Assembly: GCA_021776775.1 (NCBI GenBank)
Contig: JAJFFE010000231.1
Coordinates: 1 to 64,000, forward strand
DNA: 64,000 nt
Source: Planctomycetota bacterium
GTDB taxonomy: Bacteria; Planctomycetota; UBA8108; UBA1146; JAJFFE01
Reading direction: 5' to 3'
The translations under genes were made by a program, and so were the position numbers. Of the stretch, positions 25,911-35,414 are shown piece after piece (position 1 is the stretch's first letter; every line of letters begins with the position of its first letter). The notes below the pieces were generated by a model, which saw nothing but the letters and a program-made list of their open reading frames with translations, was not told the DNA's origin and searched no databases.

Positions 25911-28352
25911 TCACTCCCTGGGCTTCAGATGCACCAACGTCGGTTCGTCCTGTGACGCCTTGATCTTGGCGATGGTCTCGCGAACAAGGCGCGCCTTACC
26001 GCGACTCAATCGGCGAGGAAAATCAGGTTCGTCGTTCTCGAAAAACTTGGCATGCGCTTCTAGCTGAGGAATCACCCGTTTGGCGTGTGCGCCGTACCCC
26101 TCGAGCAGGGTCATTATCCGGGCGATGCGCTTCTCGCTCCCGTGTGGCTTTTGATGGCGAGCATAGTCTGCCAACAGTTCGATTCCCTCGCTGACTCGAT
26201 GACTCGCGAACAACTCGAGCCCGGCGGTGCGGATGCCATCCGCGAACATGATTCCGCTCGGGGCTGGCGTCACGATCGCGTCGAGGATCGCAGGCAGCAA
26301 CGGTTCGAGCTGCTCGAACGACAGATTCTTGTACACGGACGCGACTGCTCCACGAGCGCGGCCATCCTGGTTCCGCAAACTCGCGCGCACCGCTTCGACG
26401 AGAAGATCCCGATCCACGGACTCGAGCGACCGACCGATCAAGCCGCCACGGCGATTGAACAGTGCGAGCGTCAGATAGCGCTGCTCCATGTTGCGCGGAT
26501 CGCTAGCGGAGGGCTTTCGCGTCAACCGCGCAAGCAGCTGAGGAACCGCTACCCGGGCTGGCGTTCCAATCCCGGCGAGCGCTTCGGCAGCGAGTACGCG
26601 AAGCCAAAGATCGGGCGAATCTAAGACGCCGCGCAATACCGGGATCGCGGGAGCGCCACGCTGTCGCTGGAACTGAAGCGCGCGACAAGCGCCGTACCTC
26701 GCGTCGAGATTCGGCGAGTCGAGCAACTCGATCAAGCGAGGCACAATGGGCTCACGGCGACGCCCGAGTTCGACCGCGGCGCGTTCTCGCACGACCGGCG
26801 ACCAGCTCTCGAGTCGGCGGAACAGGTCAGAGGTGCCGAGCGCTCTTTGACTCGTTGTACGATCTTTGCTCGACCATCCGCGTCCATCGTCGATCAGACT
26901 CTCCGCGGCCGTGCGATCGACACTTGGGGCAGAACTAACCTGACGTCCAGTCAGGAACGTCTTCCGCAACGGTTGAGCGTAGGCGATCAGGTACGCACCC
27001 GTGCAGTCCCACTTGTTGTGCGACTCTGGCTTCGGTGTCGGCGCTCCCTGGTAGCGAAATGTCCCATCCCAGCGGCGCGCGAGATCGTAGTACCAGCCGA
27101 ACTCCCGCATCCATGCTCCGGTCGCTTCGGGGCCAGAACGCGCGACCCCGAGCATGGCCCACGTCATGTTGAAGAAGTTCCCAGTGTGCCCCTCGTCGCG
27201 CTCTGCACCGTGCGACGCGACGGCCATCCGCGAGAAATACTCGGTGGCGGTCGCGTCTTGTCGGAGGTCGAACAGCACCGCCGCCATCTCGTTCTTACCG
27301 TTGTCGCAATGGGTCTCGATCCACGGTCGATGGTCTCCGTACGGAATCGACCCCTTGCCCACGTAGAATCGAAGCAGTGCTTCGCTCTTTCGAATCGCGG
27401 CATCGAGTCCGGCAACCGGGACCTGCGCTCGCTTGGCCACGGCGAGCGAGTATGTCAGTGGAATTCCGGGCGCGTTCATCATGCCGTAACCGCCGAGTCG
27501 CTTGGCTGCGCCACGGACGAAGTCATGACCCCACGACCCGACCTCACTCTGCCCGTCGACGATCCTCTGCGTCATTCGGCGAAGCCCTGTATCGACGTAG
27601 CGGCGATCGCCGGTAGCAAGAACGTACTCGCCGAGCAACATGTTGATGTAGGCGTACTGCCAAGTACGAATGCCCTTCTGCGGATCGTACTTCGAGAGAA
27701 GCTCAACCTGCTTGCGAACGACAGGCAGGTACTCTTCCTCTCCGCTGGCCAATAGGGCGAGCGCGTTGAGCGCACGCGTAATCACGTGTCCCGCGGTCGG
27801 CTTGGCTCGCATGTTCTCTGCAAGCTGCCGGCAACCGAGTTCGAGAATGCGTTTCGACTTCGGGCAACCGTACGGCGCCGTGGCGCCATAATTGCCGAGA
27901 GGTTGAAGCGCAACGACGACCTTGCACGTCTTGCCGCCCCGCCAGCACAAGAGACGCAGGCGGCCCCCGTTTTTCATCCGCTCCGCTTCGGTGATCGCCC
28001 TTCCGAACGAGATCCGCGCGTCACCGGCGAACGGCTTCTTACCGATCCCGGTGACGACGTCGCCGATCTGAAGCACTCCATCCGCGGGCGAACCCGCCGC
28101 GACCTCGGTGATCAAGATCTGTCGCGCGTCGGTCGTCACGTGCTTGTCGCTGTAGATCCAACCGCGCGCCCCCGTCGGCCCTAGCGTCCAGTCGTGAGTC
28201 CACCCCTCGGGAACGACTCCGCCCTGCGTGAGATCAGGCACCGGCAGGGATTTTTTACGCTGAGCGTGCGCCGATTCGGGCACGTAAGTGACCACGGCGA
28301 TGACGCACGCCGCCAAAGTAGCGATGACGCGGTGACGGCGAACGATGCCCAT
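25911..28352 (-). CDS. DUF6288-type exported protein with PDZ and HEAT-like regions
   Basis: An 813-residue protein preceded by GAGGAAT, with signal peptide (VIATLAACVIAVVTYVPESAHA). Residues ~45-150 form a PDZ-like domain (WTLGPTGARGWIYSD, ILITEVAAGSPADGVLQIGD, GRAITEAERM). Residues ~165-500 are an alpha-helical, toroid-like part with YGCPKSKRILELGCRQLAEN and WDCTGAYLIAYAQPLRK. This matches the DUF6288 family of planctomycetes and verrucomicrobia. The last ~290 residues are HEAT-like repeats (IVPRLIELLDSPNLDARYGA, AIPVLRGVLDSPDLWLRVLA). The enzymatic role of the family is not known to me. It is probably a periplasmic or surface scaffold. Confidence 0.82.
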   Translation of the reverse strand: MGIVRRHRVIATLAACVIAVVTYVPESAHAQRKKSLPVPDLTQGGVVPEGWTHDWTLGPTGARGWIYSDKHVTTDARQILITEVAAGSPADGVLQIGDVVTGIGKKPFAGDARISFGRAITEAERMKNGGRLRLLCWRGGKTCKVVVALQPLGNYGATAPYGCPKSKRILELGCRQLAENMRAKPTAGHVITRALNALALLASGEEEYLPVVRKQVELLSKYDPQKGIRTWQYAYINMLLGEYVLATGDRRYVDTGLRRMTQRIVDGQSEVGSWGHDFVRGAAKRLGGYGMMNAPGIPLTYSLAVAKRAQVPVAGLDAAIRKSEALLRFYVGKGSIPYGDHRPWIETHCDNGKNEMAAVLFDLRQDATATEYFSRMAVASHGAERDEGHTGNFFNMTWAMLGVARSGPEATGAWMREFGWYYDLARRWDGTFRYQGAPTPKPESHNKWDCTGAYLIAYAQPLRKTFLTGRQVSSAPSVDRTAAESLIDDGRGWSSKDRTTSQRALGTSDLFRRLESWSPVVRERAAVELGRRREPIVPRLIELLDSPNLDARYGACRALQFQRQRGAPAIPVLRGVLDSPDLWLRVLAAEALAGIGTPARVAVPQLLARLTRKPSASDPRNMEQRYLTLALFNRRGGLIGRSLESVDRDLLVEAVRASLRNQDGRARGAVASVYKNLSFEQLEPLLPAILDAIVTPAPSGIMFADGIRTAGLELFASHRVSEGIELLADYARHQKPHGSEKRIARIMTLLEGYGAHAKRVIPQLEAHAKFFENDEPDFPRRLSRGKARLVRETIAKIKASQDEPTLVHLKPRE

Positions 28353-28699
28353 GGAGTATTCCTCTGCTTGCTCGAACGAAGCTGTCTTGGTGGAAGGTCG
28401 CGGAGACTAGCAAGGTTCGACGCTCGGTATCCAGGTATCTCGGCCGAAAGGACGATCGGACAGCGCGGAGATACGCGATAGATGCCAACACGGCCGGCGC
28501 CCGTCTGAACGAGAGCCGACCGTGAAACAAGCTTGAAACGGTGAAGCTGCTACCCAGGGTTAGCTCCGGCGACGATCATCACCGGGAGAGCGGTCGGGAA
28601 GCAGCGAAACGGACTCTTCGCTGGGAACTCGACGACGACCTTGGCGTCGCCGGCACGCGCTTCGTTCGGTACCCACACGGGGCCGTGGTAGAGCATGCC
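28353..28699. other. Intergenic, nothing recognised
   Basis: This 347-base stretch holds no frame with a plausible start or domain, and no clear terminator hairpin. It should include the promoter of the DUF6288-type gene. Confidence 0.5.
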
Positions 28700-29497
28700 T
28701 CAGCAGCGCGCCTTCAGTTGGACTCGCACTTGTTCCTGCTTGCCCGCTGCCGACGTGTACACGAGCGTCGCCTGTACCGCTTGACCTTGCGGAAGAAACT
28801 TGTCGTCGACACTCGAGAACGCTCCGCGGGTGCTGCCCCGCTGGCCGACGAACACCTTGAAGTCGCACGACGTGCCCGCGGTGAGTTTGCCACTGAGCCA
28901 GTGATCGAACTCCAGCGGTCGGTCGTAGCCAGGGACGAAAATCGGCGCGTCCTTCGTCGACGAGCCGAGCTTGGCGTAGACTTCCTTCTTCGGGCCGAAA
29001 CATCCAAACGTGCGCTTACCGCCACGCCACAACATGGAGTAGCGGAACGAGTCCTTCGTCCACGTCAGCTTCATCTCGGTGTGCGTCGCACCCTTTAGTC
29101 CCGGATCGACGAAGTCTCCGATTTGGAACACACTCCGACTCTCGTCGTACTCCTCGGTGGTGAATCGTTCTCCTGCGTCGGTCAGATCTCCGTCAGCGTC
29201 GAGATCGACGTAGAGAACGTCGTAGCAGCCCGGCTCGCTCTTCGTGGCATCGAGCACGCACCACACCTGCTTCTCGCCGTGCAGTCCGAACAAGAACAGT
29301 CCGTAGAGCGGCTTCTCCGCGCGAAGGGCCGGCAACTTGGCGATGGTCCGCGGCACCTTGTCGAAGTCGATCCGCTCGACCTTCTTAGCAGTACGCGAAC
29401 CGCCTCTGCCTGAGGGACCGTCCTGCGCAAACAACGAGGTCGAGAGCCCCGCGGTAACGAGCACGCCCAGCACGAGCCAGCGAAGTGGTTGAATCAT
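28700..29497 (-). CDS. Secreted hypothetical protein with EF-hand-like loop
   Basis: A 265-residue protein. The ATG at 29497 follows AAAGGGG, and residues 1-26 are a signal peptide (LVLGVLVTAGLSTSLFAQ). The middle contains DVLYVDLDADGDLTDAGERF, an acidic Asp-rich loop of the calcium-binding type often seen in planctomycete secreted proteins. Later segments such as KLTWTKDSFRYSMLWRGG and PIFVPGYDRPLEFDHWLSG suggest a beta-sheet domain. The last strands (AVQATLVYTSAAGKQEQVRV) end in a single Cys. I do not recognise the family. It shares strand with the cytochrome gene upstream, about 90 bases away, so co-transcription is possible. Confidence 0.75.
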   Translation of the reverse strand: MIQPLRWLVLGVLVTAGLSTSLFAQDGPSGRGGSRTAKKVERIDFDKVPRTIAKLPALRAEKPLYGLFLFGLHGEKQVWCVLDATKSEPGCYDVLYVDLDADGDLTDAGERFTTEEYDESRSVFQIGDFVDPGLKGATHTEMKLTWTKDSFRYSMLWRGGKRTFGCFGPKKEVYAKLGSSTKDAPIFVPGYDRPLEFDHWLSGKLTAGTSCDFKVFVGQRGSTRGAFSSVDDKFLPQGQAVQATLVYTSAAGKQEQVRVQLKARC

Positions 29498-29588
29498 GAA
29501 AACCCCTTTCGCGACGGATTGTAGACGCGAGAACACCTCTCCGACAGGAATGGTTGGAGCGCGACGACTCGGACGGGCAGCGGGTGCG

Positions 29589-31769
29589 CTAGCGACGTGG
29601 AGTCAACGATCGAACGAACGCGACGATGTGATTGACCTCCTGCCCGGATAGCCCCGTGAATCCGAACGGATCGTCCGGCTGCCGCGGCATCGGGGTGCCG
29701 CGATGCCCGCGTACGATCGTCGCTTGGATCTGACCGTCCGTTGCAATCGACAGGAAATCGGGGTGCGCGATCGCCGGTCCGGCTCCGTCGACCCCCCGAG
29801 CCCCGTGGCAATCGGCGCAGCCGTTCTTTTCGTACAGTTCGCGCCCTAGCTTTGCGTCTCCCACTGCCCGCGGACCACGCAGAGTCGTTCCGGATCGGCG
29901 CGAGTTCATGTCGAGGTACGCCGCGGCGTTGGCCAGCCGCCCCAGACCTACGGGAGGAGGAGGCTTGCCCGACTCGTCTCGACAACGCGCGCGTCGGTAA
30001 GTCTCGATGACAAACGTTTTCCCCGCCGCGCGCTGAAACGCCCAGTTTCCGATCGCGGGCCCAACCCCGCCCGAACCCGCCGTCCCGTGACAACTCGTAC
30101 AGTGTTCTCCGTAGTCCTTGGCCCCTTGAATCGGATCGCCAAGGGGGACATCGAGCGTGAGCAAGTCGAGATCGGGCGCAGGAGCCTCGGCCATCTCACG
30201 CAGGGTCTTGATCAGCGAGGCCAACTCAGTCGGTCGGAACTCGCGATAGGCAGGCATGCCAGTCCCGGGCCGACCGTGCACGATCGACTCGTAGAGAAAC
30301 CGATCCGTCGCCAAAGCCCGAAACGCAGGCGAGCGATGCGACGGCGCGATCCCCCCTTCACTAGTCGCTCCGTGACACGCGCGACATTCGATCGCGTAAA
30401 GCGTGGCCCCTAGCACCGGGTCCGCCGAAGCGGCCGCCACCTCTTCGAACGAAGGCTCCTTCGGTTCGAACGATCGGAGATAGCGAACGATGTTGCGAAT
30501 CTCCCGCGCGCTCAGTCCGCCCGATTCCGACGCCCAACCGGGCATCCCGCGACCCCGCCTTCCGAGTTCAATCGTCGCGACCAAGAAATCATCCGACACG
30601 ATGCCGAGAAAGTCAGCGTGAGTTATCGCCGAGGCGCTGTTCGCGGTGGGTTCGAACCAACTCCCCTTGCCACTGGGACCGTGACAGGACGAACAAAACA
30701 TCTGGTAGAGATTTCGACCGGAGGTTTCGTATTCCCGTCCGCCGAACAGCTCCTTGCGCAGGCGATCCGGAGCCTGGCGCGCCAATGGATCATCGCTGCG
30801 CCGCAACGAAAGTAGGTAGACGACCAGGTCGTCGATCTCGCCACGGATGCGGTGAACTCCCGGCATGGTCGCGTCGGGATTCATGGCACGAGGATCCCGC
30901 AGGTACTCGGCCAGCCAAACGCTGGCCGATCGCTCGCCTTCCCACGAAGGCGGAAAGTCGAACTCTTGAGACCGTCTCGCGCCTATGCCGTCGAGAGCGG
31001 GTCCGATATCACCGCCGATGTCATCCACGCGATGGCAACTTCGACAACCGCGACGGTGAAACAGCAACTTCCCGTTCTCGAGTTGCGGCGCTCCGATGCG
31101 GGTTTCCAAGTAGCGGGTGAGCGCCAACTGGTCGTCTTCATTGTCGACGCCCACGTATCCGATGAACCCTCGGTCGACGCCGGATACTGGATCGACGCGG
31201 TGCCACTGGGGCCAGCTCGGATCAACCGGGTACATCCCTATCGACGTCAGCGGTCCCCCGTCCGACTGTCGAGCCAACGGATCGTCGTGGCACTTGCCGC
31301 ATTGTCGCTCGCGGTAGAGAGCCTCGCCCCGCAGGACTCGGTCGGGTTCGGCGACCGACGTTGCAGAGTGGCAAGAGCCGCATCCCGCCTGGTAGGTCCC
31401 CCGAGGAAGGAGCGCTCCCCACGCGCCGCTCTGCAGATGGGCAGCGTCACGGTCGAGTTGGGTTCCATCTCCGCCGTGGCAAGACTGGCACGGAAAGTCT
31501 GTCGGCGAGTGGGAGATCCACGGATGCGGAGCAAAGATACCCGAATCGGCCAACGCGACGGACTCGTCGTCGATGAGGCGTTGGTCCACATGACAAACCG
31601 TGCAGCGCTCGCCGGGCTTCGAAGCGCTCGGAGTCACAGACAGCGGCTCGAGCCCTTTCGCGCGGCGCAACCCATTGCGCCGCTCGGCTAACTCGCGCCA
31701 CTCTTGCGATACCACGACAGTCGGAAAGACAACAAGCGCGAACAAGACGACCCGAGCGAACCAAGCCAT
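29589..31769 (-). CDS. Nine-haem c-type cytochrome
   Basis: A 726-residue exported protein preceded by GGAGGAA. The signal peptide is VVLFALVVFPTVVVSQ. Nine CxxCH haem-binding motifs are visible, at about residues 56, 94, 130, 157, 242, 359, 462, 557 and 651 (CTVCH, CQSCH, CGSCH, CGKCH, CRSCH, CSSCH, CRACH, CTSCH, CADCH). The first four are closely spaced. The last five belong to consecutive class-I cytochrome c modules with distal methionines in GMPGW, GMPAY and PMPRQ contexts. It should carry electrons in the periplasm between a dehydrogenase and a terminal acceptor (family knowledge). The partner is not obvious here. No membrane anchor other than the signal is seen. Confidence 0.92.
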   Translation of the reverse strand: MAWFARVVLFALVVFPTVVVSQEWRELAERRNGLRRAKGLEPLSVTPSASKPGERCTVCHVDQRLIDDESVALADSGIFAPHPWISHSPTDFPCQSCHGGDGTQLDRDAAHLQSGAWGALLPRGTYQAGCGSCHSATSVAEPDRVLRGEALYRERQCGKCHDDPLARQSDGGPLTSIGMYPVDPSWPQWHRVDPVSGVDRGFIGYVGVDNEDDQLALTRYLETRIGAPQLENGKLLFHRRGCRSCHRVDDIGGDIGPALDGIGARRSQEFDFPPSWEGERSASVWLAEYLRDPRAMNPDATMPGVHRIRGEIDDLVVYLLSLRRSDDPLARQAPDRLRKELFGGREYETSGRNLYQMFCSSCHGPSGKGSWFEPTANSASAITHADFLGIVSDDFLVATIELGRRGRGMPGWASESGGLSAREIRNIVRYLRSFEPKEPSFEEVAAASADPVLGATLYAIECRACHGATSEGGIAPSHRSPAFRALATDRFLYESIVHGRPGTGMPAYREFRPTELASLIKTLREMAEAPAPDLDLLTLDVPLGDPIQGAKDYGEHCTSCHGTAGSGGVGPAIGNWAFQRAAGKTFVIETYRRARCRDESGKPPPPVGLGRLANAAAYLDMNSRRSGTTLRGPRAVGDAKLGRELYEKNGCADCHGARGVDGAGPAIAHPDFLSIATDGQIQATIVRGHRGTPMPRQPDDPFGFTGLSGQEVNHIVAFVRSLTPRR

Positions 31770-32034
31770 GGAAATTCCTCCTCGGCGAACAAACCACGCA
31801 GACGATGTTCACATGGGAGAGCAAGCTCGCGGCCAGTGCCCAAATGGCAACTCAGCGACCGCGGAAGGCGAGGAGTTCTCGTTTGTAGTAACGGTCCCTT
31901 GAAGAGTCCTGATATTGAGAATAGACGCGGTGCAACGAGCCCGCGTCGACGCCGGTAGCCGTGGAAGGTCGCTCGGCTCGGTCAGACTTGAGCGAGCACG
32001 AGGCAGTACAACGTGGCTGCCACTCCGACTTGCG

Positions 32035-34026
32035 TCACGGCTGATACAATGCGCAACCGATCGAGTCATCGGTTGGATCCGAGCCACACAACGTGTGCGG
32101 CGGTGCGAGCGTGGTGCCGCCGGAGAAGAGTGCACTCAGGGCGTGGATGCTGTCGGCGACGTCCAACCGTCCGTCGTCGTTCACGTCGCACGCGTCGTCG
32201 CAGGTCGAATCGGCCCCGTCGGTATAGATGCCGAGGAGTAGGAACACCGCGTCTTCGATGTCGAAGAATCCATCCACATTGCAGTCGCCGCGTCGGAAGT
32301 TCGCTCCGATCGGCTGCACGCACGGTTGATTGCGCTCGACCACCCAGCGCTGATTGACGGCTAGGCCGGTGGTCACGGTTTGCAACTCACCGTCGGGCCA
32401 CAGAATCTCGACCGAGTGGACGGTGTCCGCCTGCGCGAGACCAAAGTACAGCTCGAAACCGTTCTGCGCGGAGAACGCGCTGCCCGAGAAGACAGTGTTG
32501 TGGAGCTTCCGAACCGGACCTCCATTTTCGCTCACCGTCAAGGTGACGCGGGTCCCCGTGGCGTCGCGACTCACCGCATGCCCGTCGCCGACCGGCCGCA
32601 CTTTGAAATATCCGAAGGGGGTCTCCCACTGAAACTTGAACAGTCGGTTCGGCGCGAAGGTGGGAGTACCGTTCATCCCCCCATTTCCGACCGCTAGCTC
32701 GAGAACACCGTCGTTGTCGGTATCGACCATGTTCGTACCGTGGGTTCGGTAAGGGTAGGTCGGGTAGACGATCCCCGGGCCCTGCGGGGCTGGGTAGTCG
32801 ATCAGGTAGGTCTTGTTGGCGTACGACGGAGTCTCTCCCGGCTGCGCCGGGCCGCTGTCACTCATGAAGAAGTAATCCGTCTCCCCGCCAAACGGAGCGC
32901 CGTTGCCGAAATAGACGTCAACCGTGCCGTCTCCGTTGATGTCGCCGAGCTGACACCCCATGACTCCGGCCCCCTCGAAGTACGGGTTATTGAGGCCGAC
33001 TTCCCAGGCGACGTTCTTAAACCCGAGCGGTCCTTGATTGAGGAACAAGACGTGTCCCGTTTCATAGAACGGTTCCGGCTGAAAATCAGTCGGACCACGT
33101 CGAAACACCATCAAGTCCTGTAGCCCGTCCTGATTGAAGTCGGCGGCGGCAGAGGCAAACGATCCCGACGGCTGGCCCAGGTCCTCGCCGACGGCAGAGT
33201 ACAGTTCGGTGGCGTCGACGAAATCGAGCACCCCTGTCTCGACCCACAAGTTGCGCCACAGATGATTGTACCCGGTGAAGTTGGTTTCATAGAGGTCGAG
33301 GTCGCCATCGTTGTCAGCGTCGAACAGCGTCGGGTGCATCGTCGTGGCCATCGTCGAGTTCAAATGAACGTCGGCAGTGATGTCCGTGAATGTTCCGTCG
33401 CCGTTGTTACGCCACAAAACATTGCGACCATTGAGCTCGGAACCCCCTACGTTACCGACAAACAGGTCGACGTCACCATCTCGGTCGATATCACCCCAAA
33501 CACCGTTGCTATAGCCACTCGCAACGGGCTGTCCATCGATGACCGAAGGAGCCCCACGGACTCCGGCCAACGCCGCGACGTCGACAAAGCTCAACGTCCC
33601 GGTCTCCATGAGTTGGTTCTGGAACAAGAAGCAGTAGCCCGCCCCCTCGATCCCACCGGTGGCGATGAAAATGTCGTAGTCACCATCGTTGTCGTAGTCC
33701 GCGGTCGAAGCACCGACAGCAACTTCTCCATCGACGAGCACCTGAACCAGTTCGTAGCGGACGTCACTGGGGCCAAGCTCCGGCTGGCTACGAATCACAA
33801 AGGACTCGTCGCCGGGGTTCCCCACGAAGAAGTCGACCGTTCCATCGAGATCGAAATCGGCTGCAACTAGCGCACGGCATCGCCGCTGGCGTCCGAACCA
33901 GTTGTCCTGGAAGTTGGACTCTAAGGCGATGTCGGTCACCACGGGATCTTGGTCAGCGGTCAGACCCGAGGTCAAATGGATCAACGTGACGGCGATCAGA
34001 GCGATGCGCGATTGAAATGGAGGCAT
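32035..34026 (-). CDS. CRTAC1-like FG-GAP/ASPIC-UnbV protein with dockerin tail
   Basis: A 663-residue secreted protein. I use the ATG at 34026, where the signal peptide begins (RIALIAVTLIHLTSGLTA), although the ribosome-binding site is weak. VCBS/FG-GAP calcium-binding propeller repeats include ADFDLDGTVDFFVGN, YDNDGDYDIFIAT, DIDRDGDVDLFVGN and DADNDGDLDLYETN. Near residue ~540 begins an ASPIC/UnbV domain (ATGTRVTLTVSENGGPVRKL, VHSVEILWPDGELQTVTTGL). The dockerin pair is DCNVDGFFDIEDAVFLLLGI and VNDDGRLDVADSIHALSAL. The tail is a variant ending LYQP in place of CP. It is probably a calcium-stabilised adhesion or scaffold protein. Confidence 0.88.
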   Translation of the reverse strand: MPPFQSRIALIAVTLIHLTSGLTADQDPVVTDIALESNFQDNWFGRQRRCRALVAADFDLDGTVDFFVGNPGDESFVIRSQPELGPSDVRYELVQVLVDGEVAVGASTADYDNDGDYDIFIATGGIEGAGYCFLFQNQLMETGTLSFVDVAALAGVRGAPSVIDGQPVASGYSNGVWGDIDRDGDVDLFVGNVGGSELNGRNVLWRNNGDGTFTDITADVHLNSTMATTMHPTLFDADNDGDLDLYETNFTGYNHLWRNLWVETGVLDFVDATELYSAVGEDLGQPSGSFASAAADFNQDGLQDLMVFRRGPTDFQPEPFYETGHVLFLNQGPLGFKNVAWEVGLNNPYFEGAGVMGCQLGDINGDGTVDVYFGNGAPFGGETDYFFMSDSGPAQPGETPSYANKTYLIDYPAPQGPGIVYPTYPYRTHGTNMVDTDNDGVLELAVGNGGMNGTPTFAPNRLFKFQWETPFGYFKVRPVGDGHAVSRDATGTRVTLTVSENGGPVRKLHNTVFSGSAFSAQNGFELYFGLAQADTVHSVEILWPDGELQTVTTGLAVNQRWVVERNQPCVQPIGANFRRGDCNVDGFFDIEDAVFLLLGIYTDGADSTCDDACDVNDDGRLDVADSIHALSALFSGGTTLAPPHTLCGSDPTDDSIGCALYQP

Positions 34027-34334
34027 GGAAGTCTCGAGACCTTCATCAAATCGATCACCACTGAGCCTGGGGCCGGGCGATCTCACGATTGTCTTGGGGA
34101 AAGTGCGAGCTGAACCAGGCGCCAACCTTACCAGGAATTACGCGGGGGAGCACCCTTCGGCGCCAGACCTTGCCTCTTGTCCGTCTCAACGTTCCGGTGC
34201 CGGACAAGACCGACCGAAACGGCGACTTGAAAAGACCTTGTGGCAAGCGCGTCGCACCGACCGCAAGAGCGTTCCTTCTTTGTGCAGTCGGAGTTATCTT
34301 CCTTCCTCACAGGTGAAGACCAGCAAGGAGGACC
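34027..34334. other. Divergent intergenic region, nothing specific
   Basis: This region separates the CRTAC1-like gene (minus) from the small membrane protein gene (plus) and should contain both promoters. I see no repeat or RNA gene. Confidence 0.4.
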
Positions 34335-34841
34335 ATGGAGGTACGGCCAAGACCTCGATTCGAGCGACACACGATCTACGATTTCGACGCGCTACGGGAG
34401 CGGCTAACTCTCGCTCTCGAACAACGCGGGGGAACGATCACCGGCGAAGTTCTCGACAGCCACGCGCAGTTCATGATCGAGAAGTCGCGGCGACACACAT
34501 GGTCTCCGTATCTCTCGTTGACCTTCACTCCGATCGAGACCGACGGTCCCGAGCGACTCCGTATCCGCGGGCTGTTCGGCCCCAACCCCGCCGTGTGGAC
34601 GCTGGTCGCAACCCTCTACGGACTCTCGGCGTTCATCACGTTCATCGGAATCGTCGTCGGCTGGTCTCAGCTCGTCGCCGAATCATCTCCGACCGGGTTC
34701 TTCGCGATTGCCGCGGGTGGACTGCTGGCAGTTGTGCTCTACCTCCTCTCTCTCTCCGGTCAAACCCTCGCCCAGGAACAGATGCAAGAACTCGCCAACC
34801 TCATCGACGGAGCGATCGGCGACGACGACTCTTCCGCCTGA
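34335..34841 (+). CDS. Small membrane protein of unknown function
   Basis: A 168-residue protein with a strong AAGGAGGA site directly before the ATG. Residues 1-85 are soluble and contain DALRERLTLALEQRGGTITG and SPYLSLTFTPIET. Two transmembrane segments follow, at about 93-113 (VWTLVATLYGLSAFITFIGI) and 124-144 (FFAIAAGGLLAVVLYLLSL). The C-terminus is acidic (DGAIGDDDSSA). I do not recognise a family. It lies 45 bases before the DUF1569-like gene on the same strand and may form an operon with it. Confidence 0.75.
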   Translation: MEVRPRPRFERHTIYDFDALRERLTLALEQRGGTITGEVLDSHAQFMIEKSRRHTWSPYLSLTFTPIETDGPERLRIRGLFGPNPAVWTLVATLYGLSAFITFIGIVVGWSQLVAESSPTGFFAIAAGGLLAVVLYLLSLSGQTLAQEQMQELANLIDGAIGDDDSSA

Positions 34842-34886
34842 ACGTCTTCTTGCTACGCACGTCATGAACAGTCCGGAGCCAACGAC

Positions 34887-35414
34887 ATGAAAAGACTACC
34901 ACTGCCCCTCGACACTCCGACGTTCGACGAGTTGCGTGGCGGATTCGAGCGGCTAGACGAGGACACGGAGCCTCGCTGGGGGAAGATGAAGGGTGCCGAG
35001 ATGACTCGGCATTGTCGGCGCTTCATCGAGTTGTACTTGGGACGGATCCCCGTCTCGTTTCCGATTCGGATGCTAGCGCGACTGCTCGGCCCATTCTTCA
35101 TCGCCAGGGTCATGGCCAAGCCGCCGACCGAAACGCCGAAGAACTTGTCGACGTTGCCGGCGATCAAGTCCAAACAATCCGAGGTGCTCGACCTGAATGA
35201 AGAGCGACGCCTGCTCTTCGAGGCGTTCGACGAAGTGGCTCAACTATCCGGTCAGCGGCCTCACGTCCTGTACGGATCCATGCACGCGGACGATGTTCAC
35301 GCTCTCGTGCGTCACCACAGTGCGCACCATGCGAATCAGTTTGGACTGCTGTCCCCGGAGCGCGAATCGCCACCCGCCACACTCCCTGAGGAAACTAGGC
35401 CCAACTCTCGCTAG
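34887..35414 (+). CDS. DUF1569/DinB-like protein
   Basis: A 175-residue cytoplasmic protein with GGAG 8 nt before the ATG. The opening TFDELRGGFERLDEDTEPRW, then GKMKGAEMTRHCRRFIELYL, matches the DUF1569 branch of the DinB four-helix superfamily. Later conserved histidines are in VRHHSAHHANQFGLL. Members bind metal and some are thiol transferases, but the role of this branch is unknown. Its TAG stop shares the tetranucleotide CTAG with the stop of the convergent histidine kinase gene, so the two genes overlap by 4 bases. Confidence 0.75.
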   Translation: MKRLPLPLDTPTFDELRGGFERLDEDTEPRWGKMKGAEMTRHCRRFIELYLGRIPVSFPIRMLARLLGPFFIARVMAKPPTETPKNLSTLPAIKSKQSEVLDLNEERRLLFEAFDEVAQLSGQRPHVLYGSMHADDVHALVRHHSAHHANQFGLLSPERESPPATLPEETRPNSR

